Of a stretch of 64,000 bases of DNA, positions 51,414 to 59,249 are shown piece by piece. This DNA comes from Micavibrio_B sp964399985. GTDB lineage: Bacteria > Pseudomonadota > Alphaproteobacteria > Micavibrionales > Micavibrionaceae. Position 1 is the stretch's first letter, and each line of letters starts with the position of its first letter. The position numbers and the translations under genes are program-made. The stretch is from assembly GCA_964399985.1 (NCBI GenBank), contig CAYNRY010000002.1:1-64000 (forward strand). Direction: 5' to 3'. The notes under the pieces were generated by a model that was not told where the DNA came from, made no database searches, and worked only from the letters and a program-made list of their open reading frames with translations.

Positions 51414-51620
51414 TCAAAGGCTTAATAAATAATTGAAATTTAATTTCAATCGTCTCAGAATTGATGATTTTCGGGAATCATGAAATTTGATTGCTATTAT
51501 GAGTTATCAACGATTCCCACAAAGATTATTTTCATTTTAAAAATCAATCAGTTACTCAAAATTAATTGAAAATGCAGATTTGCCAGACTCGATTTTTTTT
51601 GACATTTTTTTGGACGTTAC

Positions 51621-51636
51621 CCACGAGATATAGTAG
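51621..51636 (+). promoter_or_regulatory. NrdR-box-like site 1 upstream of nrdA
   Basis: CCACGAGATATAGTAG shares the 3' half ATATAGTAG with the first box of nrdB and includes a TATAGT that could be the -10 element. Confidence 0.55.
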
Positions 51637-51653
51637 GTTAGTAGCTGTGTTCA

Positions 51654-51669
51654 TCACTAGGGGTTGTGT
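51654..51669 (+). promoter_or_regulatory. NrdR-box-like site 2 upstream of nrdA
   Basis: TCACTAGGGGTTGTGT is degenerate but lies exactly 33 bp from site 1, the same offset as at nrdB. Confidence 0.4.
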
Positions 51670-51766
51670 CTGACAAGGATCTAACCCTGCGCCAAAACTA
51701 CTAAATCATCTCAAGAAACTTATATTAATGATACCTCAGGGAGCCCAATTTTAGGGATTTAAGAAC

Positions 51767-53593
51767 ATGTTCGATGTCGCACAAATGGAACGCGGAAACA
51801 GGGTCGAGATCGACCGCAACCGCGATGAGAAACTGACCAGCTTCGGGATCGCCACCCTGAAAGACCGCTATTTATTGCCCGAGGAAGGTCCACAGGATCT
51901 GTTCGCGCGCGTTTCCATGTATTATGGCGATGACAGCGCCCATGCCCAGCGCATCTATGATTATATCTCCAAACTCTGGTTTATGCCGGCAACGCCTATT
52001 CTTTCCAATGGCGGTACATCCCGCGGCCTGCCAATTTCCTGTTTTTTGAATGAAACCAATGACTCTCTGGAAGATATCGTCTCCTTATGGAACGAAAATG
52101 TCTGGCTGGCGTCACTTGGCGGCGGTATCGGCTCTTACTGGGGTAATGTCCGCTCCATCGGCGAAAAAGTCGGCCGCAACGGCAAAACCTCCGGTATCGT
52201 CCCTTTCATCCGCGTGATGGATTCTTTGACATTGGCTATTTCGCAAGGCTCGCTGCGCCGCGGCTCGGCAGCAATTTATCTGCCGATCGACCACCCTGAA
52301 ATTGAAGAATTTATCGATATTCGCCGTCCAACTGGCGGCGACCCGAACCGTAAAGCATTAAACCTTCACCACGGTGTTCTCGTCACCGATGCCTTTATGC
52401 TGGCTGTCGAACGTGATGAAGACTGGGCGCTGCGCTCTCCGAAAGACAAGGCCATCATCGGCAAGGTCAAGGCGCGTGAGCTTTGGATTCGTTTGCTGAC
52501 CGCCCGTATCGAACAGGGCGAACCGTACATTGTTTATATCGACCATGTGAACAACGCGATTCCCGAGCACCATAAAATGGCGGGCCTCAACGTGAAGATG
52601 TCCAATCTTTGCTCCGAGATTACATTGCCGACAGGCCGCGACCATCTTGGTAATGACAGAACGGCTGTTTGCTGTCTGTCTTCCGTCAATCTCGAAACAT
52701 TCGATGAATGGCAGGATCACCCAACCTTTATCGAAGACATCATGCGCTTCCTCGATAACGTCCTGACAGACTTTATCAATAAAGCCCCGGACTCGATGAA
52801 ACGCGCTAAATACGCCGCGATGCGCGAGCGCAGCGTCGGTCTAGGCGTTATGGGCTTCCACTCATTCCTGCAACAAAAAATGATTCCGTTTGAATCCGTC
52901 ATGGCGAAAGTATGGAACCGTAAAATGTTCCAGCACATCAAACGTCAGGCCGACGATGCGTCGATCAAGCTGGCGCATGAGCGCGGCGCTTGTCCGGACG
53001 CGGCAGATTACGGCGTCATGGAACGCTTCTCCAACAAGATGGCAATCGCGCCAACCGCGTCGATCTCTATCATCTGCGGCGGCGCGTCCCCGGGCATCGA
53101 GCCGAATGCGGCGAATGCCTATACGCATAAAACATTGTCAGGTTCTTTCCCGGTCAAAAATCCATACCTGACGAAGATACTGGAAGAAAAAGGCATGAAT
53201 GACGAAGACACATGGTCTTCGATCTACACAGCCGAAGGCTCGGTTCAGCATCTCGACTTCCTGTCCGACGACGAGAAAATGGTTTTCCGCACCGCGTTCG
53301 AACTCGACCAGCGCTGGTTGATCGAACATGCGGCGGACCGTACACCGTTCGTTTGTCAGGCACAGTCATTGAACGTCTTCCTGCCGGCCAATGTTCACAA
53401 GGCTGACCTGCATGGTATTCATTTCGAAGCATGGAAAAAAGGCGTCAAGTCGCTGTATTACTGCCGTTCGAAATCGATCCAGCGTGCAGAAAGCGCGGCT
53501 TCATGGGCGAAAGCTAAAAAAGCCGCCAATTCCGGAGAGCAATTGACACTCGAAGAGCCAAAAAACTATGAAGAGTGCCTCGCCTGTCAGTAA
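51767..53593 (+). CDS. nrdA: Ribonucleoside-diphosphate reductase alpha subunit, class Ia, short form
   Basis: Catalytic subunit that reduces ribonucleotides to deoxyribonucleotides. Active-site residues are visible: the redox Cys pair (PISCFLNE and AVCCLSSVN), the thiyl Cys with its Asn and Glu (NLCSEITLP), the radical-relay tyrosines (SLYYCRS) and a C-terminal ECLACQ that re-reduces the site. It has 608 residues against about 760 in E. coli, because the N-terminal ATP-cone domain is missing. Overall dATP inhibition may therefore be absent or differently built. It has no nrdB next to it; nrdB lies 4.5 kb downstream. Confidence 0.96.
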   Translation: MFDVAQMERGNRVEIDRNRDEKLTSFGIATLKDRYLLPEEGPQDLFARVSMYYGDDSAHAQRIYDYISKLWFMPATPILSNGGTSRGLPISCFLNETNDSLEDIVSLWNENVWLASLGGGIGSYWGNVRSIGEKVGRNGKTSGIVPFIRVMDSLTLAISQGSLRRGSAAIYLPIDHPEIEEFIDIRRPTGGDPNRKALNLHHGVLVTDAFMLAVERDEDWALRSPKDKAIIGKVKARELWIRLLTARIEQGEPYIVYIDHVNNAIPEHHKMAGLNVKMSNLCSEITLPTGRDHLGNDRTAVCCLSSVNLETFDEWQDHPTFIEDIMRFLDNVLTDFINKAPDSMKRAKYAAMRERSVGLGVMGFHSFLQQKMIPFESVMAKVWNRKMFQHIKRQADDASIKLAHERGACPDAADYGVMERFSNKMAIAPTASISIICGGASPGIEPNAANAYTHKTLSGSFPVKNPYLTKILEEKGMNDEDTWSSIYTAEGSVQHLDFLSDDEKMVFRTAFELDQRWLIEHAADRTPFVCQAQSLNVFLPANVHKADLHGIHFEAWKKGVKSLYYCRSKSIQRAESAASWAKAKKAANSGEQLTLEEPKNYEECLACQ

Positions 53594-53656
53594 AGAGTTT
53601 CACTGAGTTACTGCGTTGCTTTGAGTAATTCTTGGGTTGATGAGTAAATGCGTTAT

Positions 53657-53694
53657 AAAACCGGGTCCTGTTTCCCCTTCAGGCCCGGTTTTTT
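53657..53694 (+). terminator. Rho-independent terminator after nrdA
   Basis: AAAACCGGG and CCCGGTTTTTT form the stem with T run. It separates nrdA from the downstream genes and argues against nrdAB co-transcription. Confidence 0.88.
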
Positions 53695-53736
53695 CTTGGG
53701 CAGTTAAAAGATTATTCAGATAATCCGGCTAAGATA

Positions 53737-54480
53737 ATGCGCATGGACTCTTTAAGCCCAGAATTTTCATCAGAATTTTCGACCGGGAACAACCGACAGG
53801 TTTTGACTGTCCGTGCGGCTATCGGCCTCGTGCAGAGCTATCTAGGGTACGATGCCAGCGAAGATCCAAAATATCTCATTCATGACTTAATGCATATTCT
53901 GGCAGATGCCGTTTCCGGTGTTGTCGCCGATGAACGCCGCGCAGGCATCATGGAATATCACATGCTGACCCACTCTCTCCAGATATCCGACATCTCCGAG
54001 GACGGCTACATCACGAGATGGAAACATAAAACATCTATCTCAATGGAAGAACTGGCCGAAACCTACGCAAAAAACGGAGCAAATCTCATCAAGGCCGCAA
54101 TCTATTCAGAAAGAGAAAAAATTGTAAGATCCGTTTCAGAAGATCAGCACGGTAATGTATTGGTTGAACAAAAGCATGTCGAAGAAATTGAGAAACAGTT
54201 TCAGGATAATCCTCGTATTAAGGGACTGGAATCTCTTTTATATCCTGACGCTCTGACGCAAATGGAAACGCAGCAAGCTATTATCCGCGCCCAGACAATG
54301 GGCCGGTATTTCCGCGAGAATAATCAAGGCCGCAAACTGGATCAATTCACGCTCGATGAAATCATGGAAATGCCGTTGCATTCTTTCGGCATACGTCTGG
54401 AAATATTAAATAACAAATTATGTGTCGAAACTTTAATTCCGATCGCGCCACCTGTTTTTACGGCACAACCCGGTTTTTAA
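53737..54480 (+). CDS. Hypothetical protein, 247 aa
   Basis: Not recognised. A soluble, helical, acidic protein with features of coiled-coil segments (EELAETYAKNGANLIKAAIY, VEEIEKQFQDNPRIKGLESL). No signal peptide, transmembrane segment or known motif. Start could be 53737 or codon 3 (MDSLSPEF). It lies between nrdA and a convergent histidine phosphatase and overlaps the latter by 4 bases. Confidence 0.6.
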   Translation: MRMDSLSPEFSSEFSTGNNRQVLTVRAAIGLVQSYLGYDASEDPKYLIHDLMHILADAVSGVVADERRAGIMEYHMLTHSLQISDISEDGYITRWKHKTSISMEELAETYAKNGANLIKAAIYSEREKIVRSVSEDQHGNVLVEQKHVEEIEKQFQDNPRIKGLESLLYPDALTQMETQQAIIRAQTMGRYFRENNQGRKLDQFTLDEIMEMPLHSFGIRLEILNNKLCVETLIPIAPPVFTAQPGF

Positions 54481-55268
54481 GGTACACGTTTCATAAAATT
54501 AGGCACAGGCGGAAGATCGGCACATGAGAAAGGCTGCAAGCCTTCAACCATATCAACATTCATCGGCACCGCCCCGACACCATCCCATATTTTCCGTGCC
54601 CGCCAATTCCCTGTGTGGCCGCTGATCTCGATCACATCGCCGTTATTGGGATTGCCTTTCAAGCCACAAGCCTGACCGATTTTATTCTTGTCTTCGATAC
54701 GAATATGGAGCCAGTTCATGATGAAAGCCTGAATGATCGCACCATGGACGACAAAAAGGAATTCATCCTTGCCCGCATCGATATCGCGGCGAAGTGTGCC
54801 ATCGATGAGGCTTTTGACCATGGCACGCGTTTCCTTGGTGGATTCGCCAAAGATATTCTTCGCTGAGAGATTGTCATTTCTATAGATCATTTCACTCATC
54901 TGTTTGAGTGTCGAAATAACCTTTGGATCCATGTCTGGATGGGGCAATTCAAGAAGGCTTGCCGCGCCGAAAAATTTCTCTGTGAGGCGCCAATCCTCAT
55001 ATAATTTCGGCTGTCCTTGCAGAGCTCCATTCATACCGTGAATAATACCGGATAACGTTTCGCGAGTTCGCTGATAAGGACTTAAAAATAAAGTTGGCCA
55101 CTTAGTAATATTATGGCTGGCATAAAAATTTCCTAGGAACTTCCCTGTGCCAATAACTTGGGCCCAGCCATCTGCGGTAAGGCCGACCTTACTGTCTCCT
55201 TTTTCAATATATTTCTTAAAATCGACATTGCCTTCGGATTCACCGTGGCGGACCAATAAAATACGCAT
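54477..55268 (-). CDS. Histidine phosphatase superfamily protein
   Basis: Phosphoglycerate-mutase-like phosphatase. The catalytic RHG is LLVRHGESEGNVD, the second Arg follows in SPYQRTRETLSG, and the late catalytic His is VVHGAIIQAF. An Asp/Glu acid donor is likely in the EDWRLTEKFFG region. At 263 residues it is longer than common members (about 200). Substrate unknown; it might act on sugar phosphates or on proteins. Confidence 0.85.
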   Translation of the reverse strand: MRILLVRHGESEGNVDFKKYIEKGDSKVGLTADGWAQVIGTGKFLGNFYASHNITKWPTLFLSPYQRTRETLSGIIHGMNGALQGQPKLYEDWRLTEKFFGAASLLELPHPDMDPKVISTLKQMSEMIYRNDNLSAKNIFGESTKETRAMVKSLIDGTLRRDIDAGKDEFLFVVHGAIIQAFIMNWLHIRIEDKNKIGQACGLKGNPNNGDVIEISGHTGNWRARKIWDGVGAVPMNVDMVEGLQPFSCADLPPVPNFMKRVP

Positions 55269-55364
55269 GAAATAAGCTAGAATAAATGATCACCATTTTG
55301 CCATATAATAATAATTTACATAAAATTTACCCTTTTTGTTTAAGCTCGGGGGAAACAAACAAAA

Positions 55365-56036
55365 ATGAGGGTGTATATTATGGGACAAGGTTTAGGCGGA
55401 CTTTTAGGAAAAGCAGGAATTTCCAATCCATTGGAAAAAGCAGGTGGGTTATTGGGCGCTTTTGATAAAGTCGCAAAAGGAGCAAGAAATTTAAATGACG
55501 GACAAGCGGAATATGTTGTCCAGATGCAAAAAGGCAAAAACGGCCCGACAGAATATTACCGCGTAGACGAGGCGAAAGACGGCACAATGAAAGCCCGCAA
55601 ACTGGAAAGCGGCGAGCTGACAGCGGAAATTCGTAACGAAGCAAAAACACCGGCGCAGCTACAAAAAGAATTGGCCGATGCAAATACACCGGCAAAACTC
55701 AATGCGAGCTTAAAATATGCACAAGATACCGATGCTTTTATAGCCGGTAAAACAGGCCGCACCCCAGAAGGGCCGTTAGAAGCAGGTAAAACGCCCGCAG
55801 AAACGCGTCAGAACGTGATCGCAGAACTTGGTGAAAGCCTGAAAGAGATCAAAAAAATTCCGAAATCCGAGATGCCGGAAGCTGATAAAAAAGCCTTCTC
55901 CCAAACAGTCGACGGAGAAATCTCACGACTGGAAAGAATTCAGGGAATACCATCGGCTCTGCAGGCTGCGGCTACCGCGGCCAATCCAGCTGTAGCTCCC
56001 GCAGCAGCGCCGTCTTTCCCAACCCCCGGTCAATAA
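55365..56036 (+). CDS. Hypothetical protein, 223 aa
   Basis: Start is ATG 55365 (GGGGGA nine bases upstream) or the in-frame ATG 55380 (MGQGLGGLLGKAG). The first 40 residues are rich in glycine and could form a glycine-zipper-like helix. The centre has EYVVQMQKGKNGPTEYYRVD, and the C-terminus is alanine/proline-rich (AATAANPAVAPAAAPS). No family recognised; composition fits a secreted or surface-associated protein without a clear signal. Confidence 0.55.
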   Translation: MRVYIMGQGLGGLLGKAGISNPLEKAGGLLGAFDKVAKGARNLNDGQAEYVVQMQKGKNGPTEYYRVDEAKDGTMKARKLESGELTAEIRNEAKTPAQLQKELADANTPAKLNASLKYAQDTDAFIAGKTGRTPEGPLEAGKTPAETRQNVIAELGESLKEIKKIPKSEMPEADKKAFSQTVDGEISRLERIQGIPSALQAAATAANPAVAPAAAPSFPTPGQ

Positions 56037-56126
56037 AGACTGGAACATTCAGGCTAAACGATCATTGGTTAGATAACGAAGAGAATACAGCCTATTCCTC
56101 TTCGGGCCCATAATTGGGATACGAGG

Positions 56127-56168
56127 CCCCGCACGCGTGAAAATCGCTGCGGGGTTCCGTATTTTAAG
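56127..56168 (+). terminator. Hairpin, probable terminator of the 223-aa gene
   Basis: CCCCGCA and TGCGGGG with an inner GCG/CGC step form a strong stem (56127-56154), followed by TTCCGTATTTT. A second inverted repeat GGTTCCGTA/TACGGAACC (56153-56197) uses the last two G's, so the two folds partly exclude each other. Confidence 0.5.
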
Positions 56169-56226
56169 CTCAAATACGTTTGTATTTCTACGGAACCGCT
56201 TATCAATTTATTAGTTGGAAAATAGC

Positions 56227-56312
56227 AAAGCGGGAGTGCTTGTCATTTATTTGACTAGCTGAGATCATATCCCTTGAACCTGGAAACAGTTAATACTGGC
56301 GCAGGAAGCTTT
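56227..56312 (+). promoter_or_regulatory. TPP riboswitch aptamer (THI box)
   Basis: The complete set of conserved elements is present in order: P1 AAAGC/GCTTT, GGG pairing with CCC, AGCTGAGA, then CCCTTGAACCTG, a short stem, TTAATACTGGCG, then CAGGA. This is the thiamine pyrophosphate riboswitch consensus (CTGAGA ... GAACCTG ... TTAATAC..GCG.AGG). It reads on the plus strand. The next plus-strand gene is nrdB 1.7 kb away, and the intervening gene runs the other way. Confidence 0.93.
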
Positions 56313-56320
56313 CTCATCTG

Positions 56321-56358
56321 GCCCCGTAATCGATTCCAGTTCGGTTACGGGGCTTTTT
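56321..56358 (+). terminator. Intrinsic terminator of the TPP riboswitch
   Basis: GCCCCGTAA and TTACGGGGC pair with a further TCG/CGG step, and five T's follow. It starts 8 bases after the aptamer, the usual expression platform of a terminating THI box. Its T run touches the stop codon of the minus-strand gene. Confidence 0.9.
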
Positions 56359-57904
56359 ATGGGGCAGGGCTTGGCATTGGCAAAGGTTCGGGAGTTGGAG
56401 ATACAATGACCGCTTGAGCAGCACTCTCAAGTTCAATGTTATTATTGGACAGATAGGTTTCGAACGATGCAGGGCCCGGAATGGATTGTTTTGAATTTTG
56501 CATTTGCTTCGACAGATCAGATTTAGCTAAAGCAGGGGCAATATTCCGTCCGGCTTCTAGATATTCCTCGACGAAATTGGCTAATTGGGGATTATCTAGA
56601 TGCTCGCTATATTGAGCGATTACGCCGTCATCATTTAACTTCTTGATCGCGCCATATTTAATGTCGGGATGAGTCGCAGTAATTGTAGCTCCAAGCGTTG
56701 CATAATCGAAATCAGTCATAGGCTTAAATCCTTCAGTATGGATTGCAGCGAACTCATGAAACACTTCTGCCAATGGCCCATATTTTTTAACCATCCCTTC
56801 AGGATCAGATTCTGTTTCCACATCTAGATCACTTAATGAAGAAACAATTTCTGGTTTATAAAATTGAGACTCGTATTTTTTATAGGCTTCAAAAAATTCT
56901 TTGCCGACCAAACTATCAGCCAGTTGATTCCCCGTCAGAACAGCATCTGTCATTTTAGGAAGATCAAGACTTACTTTATCGGCAATGACTTTGTTTCCGG
57001 CTATGTCATAGCCATTGGAAACTACATGCGCTGGCATGGGAATTTCCATGCCAGCGGCCGTAAACGCTATACGATCTGTATAATTGATATTTTGATGGAA
57101 TGCAGCTAATGCGCGTAACTGCTCAAAGCCTTTTACAAACCCCGGTTCAAGCCCAAGACGTTTTGCATTATCAAGATAATATTGCATGGCTTTTCGATCA
57201 GCATTTATCTCTTCGTACAGACTTTGTGAATTTATAGAAGATCCGTCCGTTTTTTCTAGGGCAGAAATCGTTTTGCCAAGTTCAACACTAAGTTCTTCGG
57301 GTAATTTTGACCTCAATTTATTATGGCTGATCTCATGCAACGCTTCAAAAAATTGGTCCGCCTGCGGAGAAAAGAACAGTTTTTTACTGTCAAAGTATTT
57401 TTCGTCGATACCTGATACACCGAGGACATAACTCGCATAATCTTTCTCTGCCGTTGCCACGATACCGAATGAATATTTCCCATTGTCATCATAGATCGCT
57501 CGGGAATGCACATTTTCTTCAGCCAAGTACGGCGCCGTTTCCAATGCCGTCATCTGCATGTAGATTGATTGCAAAAATCTTGGTTCAATTTCGTCAGGCA
57601 GTAAAGCTCTTATTTGCGAAAAAGCCTCGGCTGTAATTCTTCGCGATAAAGCTGAAGTAATGGTAATATTTTCTGAAGCTTTTTTATATTCATCCTGTAA
57701 ATCTTGCGGGATCTCGCTCATATTAATTATCAGCGTGCTATCGCCTTTAGAAAAATCTGCCAAAGCATCGGCCAATATAGGCGTTAGTTGTTCCCTTGTC
57801 GTTTCCCCCATAAGCAAGCCGAAAGGAGGCTCTCTACCTAATAGTTTATCGATTCTAATTTGTGCGCCTGATCGCGCATTAAAAGCGTCTTTTCCCATTT
57901 CCAT
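56357..57904 (-). CDS. Putative zinc metallopeptidase (HExxH), 515 aa
   Basis: No family recognised, but residues 190-194 are HEISH (ALHEISHNKL), and EEINADRKA follows at 231, giving the HExxH ... E/D arrangement of gluzincin-type metallopeptidases, where H190 and H194 plus an acidic residue bind zinc. The start ATG 57904 is the first of several. There is no signal peptide or transmembrane segment, so it is cytoplasmic or exported by another route. The C-terminus is proline-rich (PTPEPLPMPSPAP). Composition is more AT-rich than the flanking nrd genes. Its coding strand is opposite to the TPP riboswitch, which ends at its stop codon. Confidence 0.6.
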   Translation of the reverse strand: MEMGKDAFNARSGAQIRIDKLLGREPPFGLLMGETTREQLTPILADALADFSKGDSTLIINMSEIPQDLQDEYKKASENITITSALSRRITAEAFSQIRALLPDEIEPRFLQSIYMQMTALETAPYLAEENVHSRAIYDDNGKYSFGIVATAEKDYASYVLGVSGIDEKYFDSKKLFFSPQADQFFEALHEISHNKLRSKLPEELSVELGKTISALEKTDGSSINSQSLYEEINADRKAMQYYLDNAKRLGLEPGFVKGFEQLRALAAFHQNINYTDRIAFTAAGMEIPMPAHVVSNGYDIAGNKVIADKVSLDLPKMTDAVLTGNQLADSLVGKEFFEAYKKYESQFYKPEIVSSLSDLDVETESDPEGMVKKYGPLAEVFHEFAAIHTEGFKPMTDFDYATLGATITATHPDIKYGAIKKLNDDGVIAQYSEHLDNPQLANFVEEYLEAGRNIAPALAKSDLSKQMQNSKQSIPGPASFETYLSNNNIELESAAQAVIVSPTPEPLPMPSPAP

Positions 57905-57965
57905 ACTATAATGCGTATGGTTTTATTTTTGGTTAATTTATGGAAACATAAAAAACAATTGTATT

Positions 57966-57981
57966 ACACAACATATAGTAG
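57966..57981 (+). promoter_or_regulatory. NrdR-box-like site 1 upstream of nrdB
   Basis: ACACAACATATAGTAG matches the NrdR consensus at most positions and contains a TATAGT that can serve as the -10. Confidence 0.65.
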
Positions 57982-57998
57982 ACATTAACCCATTACAA

Positions 57999-58014
57999 AC
58001 ACAATATATTGATT
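57999..58014 (+). promoter_or_regulatory. NrdR-box-like site 2 upstream of nrdB
   Basis: ACACAATATATTGATT, 33 bp from site 1, completes the typical tandem pair of NrdR boxes, about three helical turns apart. Confidence 0.65.
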
Positions 58015-58108
58015 GTTGGTTATCGATCTTTTTGACCAATCTTTCCTTCCTTTCCCACCCGAATCGGGCTTTTATAGCCCTGTAATTGTCACCTTAGGAG
58101 TATCCAGA

Positions 58109-59197
58109 ATGTCTGCACAAGCTGCTGCCGTCGCCGCTGAAATGAAAGTTGAAAACGACATCGAGAACACGAAGTCGCCGCTATTGATCGAACGTCATGT
58201 TTATAAGCCGTTTCTCTATCCGTGGTGCTACGAGGCATGGTTGACACAACAGCGTATTCACTGGCTGCCCGAAGAAGTGCCGTTGGCAGAAGACGTCCGC
58301 GACTGGAAAAAGAACCTCACCGATTCCGAGCGCAATCTAATGACACAAATTTTCCGCTTCTTCACCCAGTCGGATGTAGAAGTCAACAACTGCTATATGA
58401 AGCATTACAGCCAAGTATTCGGTCCGGTCGAAGTACAGATGATGCTCTCGGCTTTCTCTAACATCGAAACCGTTCATATCGCTGCCTATTCCCACCTTCT
58501 CGACACCATCGGCATGCCCGAAGTCGAATACTCCGCTTTCCTTCAATACAAGGAAATGAAAGACAAATTCGACTATATGCAGAATGCGTCGATGAAATCC
58601 CGCCGCGATATTGCCAAAACCATGGCAATGTTCGGCGCGTTTACCGAAGGCCTGCAACTTTTTGCGTCCTTTGCCATTTTGATGAACTTCCCGCGCTTTA
58701 ATAAAATGAAAGGCATGGGCCAGATCGTAACTTGGTCGGTGCGCGATGAAACTCTGCACTGCCTGTCAATGATCAAACTCTTCAATGCCTTCATCGAAGA
58801 AAACCACGATATCTGGGATGACGAGCTAAAAGCGGAGATTACCGAAAGCTGCTCTACGATCGTCGGCTTCGAAGATGCGTTTATCGATTTGTGCTTCGAA
58901 CAAGGCGAGATCGAAGGACTGACACCGCAAGAAGTTAAAGATTATATCCGCTATATCGGCGACCGCCGTTTGCAACAGCTAAACCTCGAACCGATCTTTG
59001 GCATTGATAAAAATCCGCTACCTTGGATGGACCAGATGTTAAACGGTGCCGAACACACCAACTTCTTTGAAAACCGCTCAACCGAATACTCCAAAGCCTC
59101 GACACAAGGTACATGGGAAGAAGTATTCTCCGACCAGCTCTTCACCGGCCAATACGCCAAAGACAAGCGGGCTGCGAAAGAAAGCCCGGAAAGCTAA
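58109..59197 (+). CDS. nrdB: Ribonucleoside-diphosphate reductase beta subunit
   Basis: Provides the tyrosyl radical and di-iron site. Ligands and radical residue: Asp in TQSDVEVNN, Glu and His in NIETVHIAAYSHL with Tyr four residues after His (the radical Tyr), Glu in FGAFTEGLQ, and Glu and His in VRDETLHCL. The start MSAQAAAV at 58109 has TTAGGAG upstream; the frame opens at 58013, which would place residues over the NrdR box. At 362 residues it is normal. It is separated from nrdA by about 4.5 kb and has its own NrdR boxes. Confidence 0.95.
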   Translation: MSAQAAAVAAEMKVENDIENTKSPLLIERHVYKPFLYPWCYEAWLTQQRIHWLPEEVPLAEDVRDWKKNLTDSERNLMTQIFRFFTQSDVEVNNCYMKHYSQVFGPVEVQMMLSAFSNIETVHIAAYSHLLDTIGMPEVEYSAFLQYKEMKDKFDYMQNASMKSRRDIAKTMAMFGAFTEGLQLFASFAILMNFPRFNKMKGMGQIVTWSVRDETLHCLSMIKLFNAFIEENHDIWDDELKAEITESCSTIVGFEDAFIDLCFEQGEIEGLTPQEVKDYIRYIGDRRLQQLNLEPIFGIDKNPLPWMDQMLNGAEHTNFFENRSTEYSKASTQGTWEEVFSDQLFTGQYAKDKRAAKESPES

Positions 59198-59212
59198 AAA
59201 GAAAAAATTTAA

Positions 59213-59238
59213 AACCCGCCAATCGGCGGGTTTTTTAT
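59213..59238 (+). terminator. Rho-independent terminator after nrdB
   Basis: ACCCGCC and GGCGGGT form a stem around AATC, and six T's follow. Confidence 0.9.
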
Positions 59239-59249
59239 AGAGGCATGAA

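Larger units (their letters stand above)
51269..51766. other. 498-bp intergenic region between pyk and nrdA
   Basis: No open frame of note. It contains a Fur-like site (51397-51413), an AT-rich palindrome with arms ATTGAAA/TTTCAAT (51432-51450) and two NrdR-like boxes near nrdA. The nrdA start codon lies about 100 bp after the second NrdR-like box, so the nrdA transcript carries an untranslated leader. Confidence 0.6.

Noticed and set aside
57186..57911. Plus-strand frames opposite the 515-residue gene
   Set aside because: These short frames have no binding sites and lie antisense to a long, consistent frame that contains the HExxH motif.
56227..58109. The TPP riboswitch as regulator of nrdB
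   Set aside because: It is 1.7 kb from nrdB across an oppositely oriented gene, and nrdB has its own NrdR sites and likely promoter.
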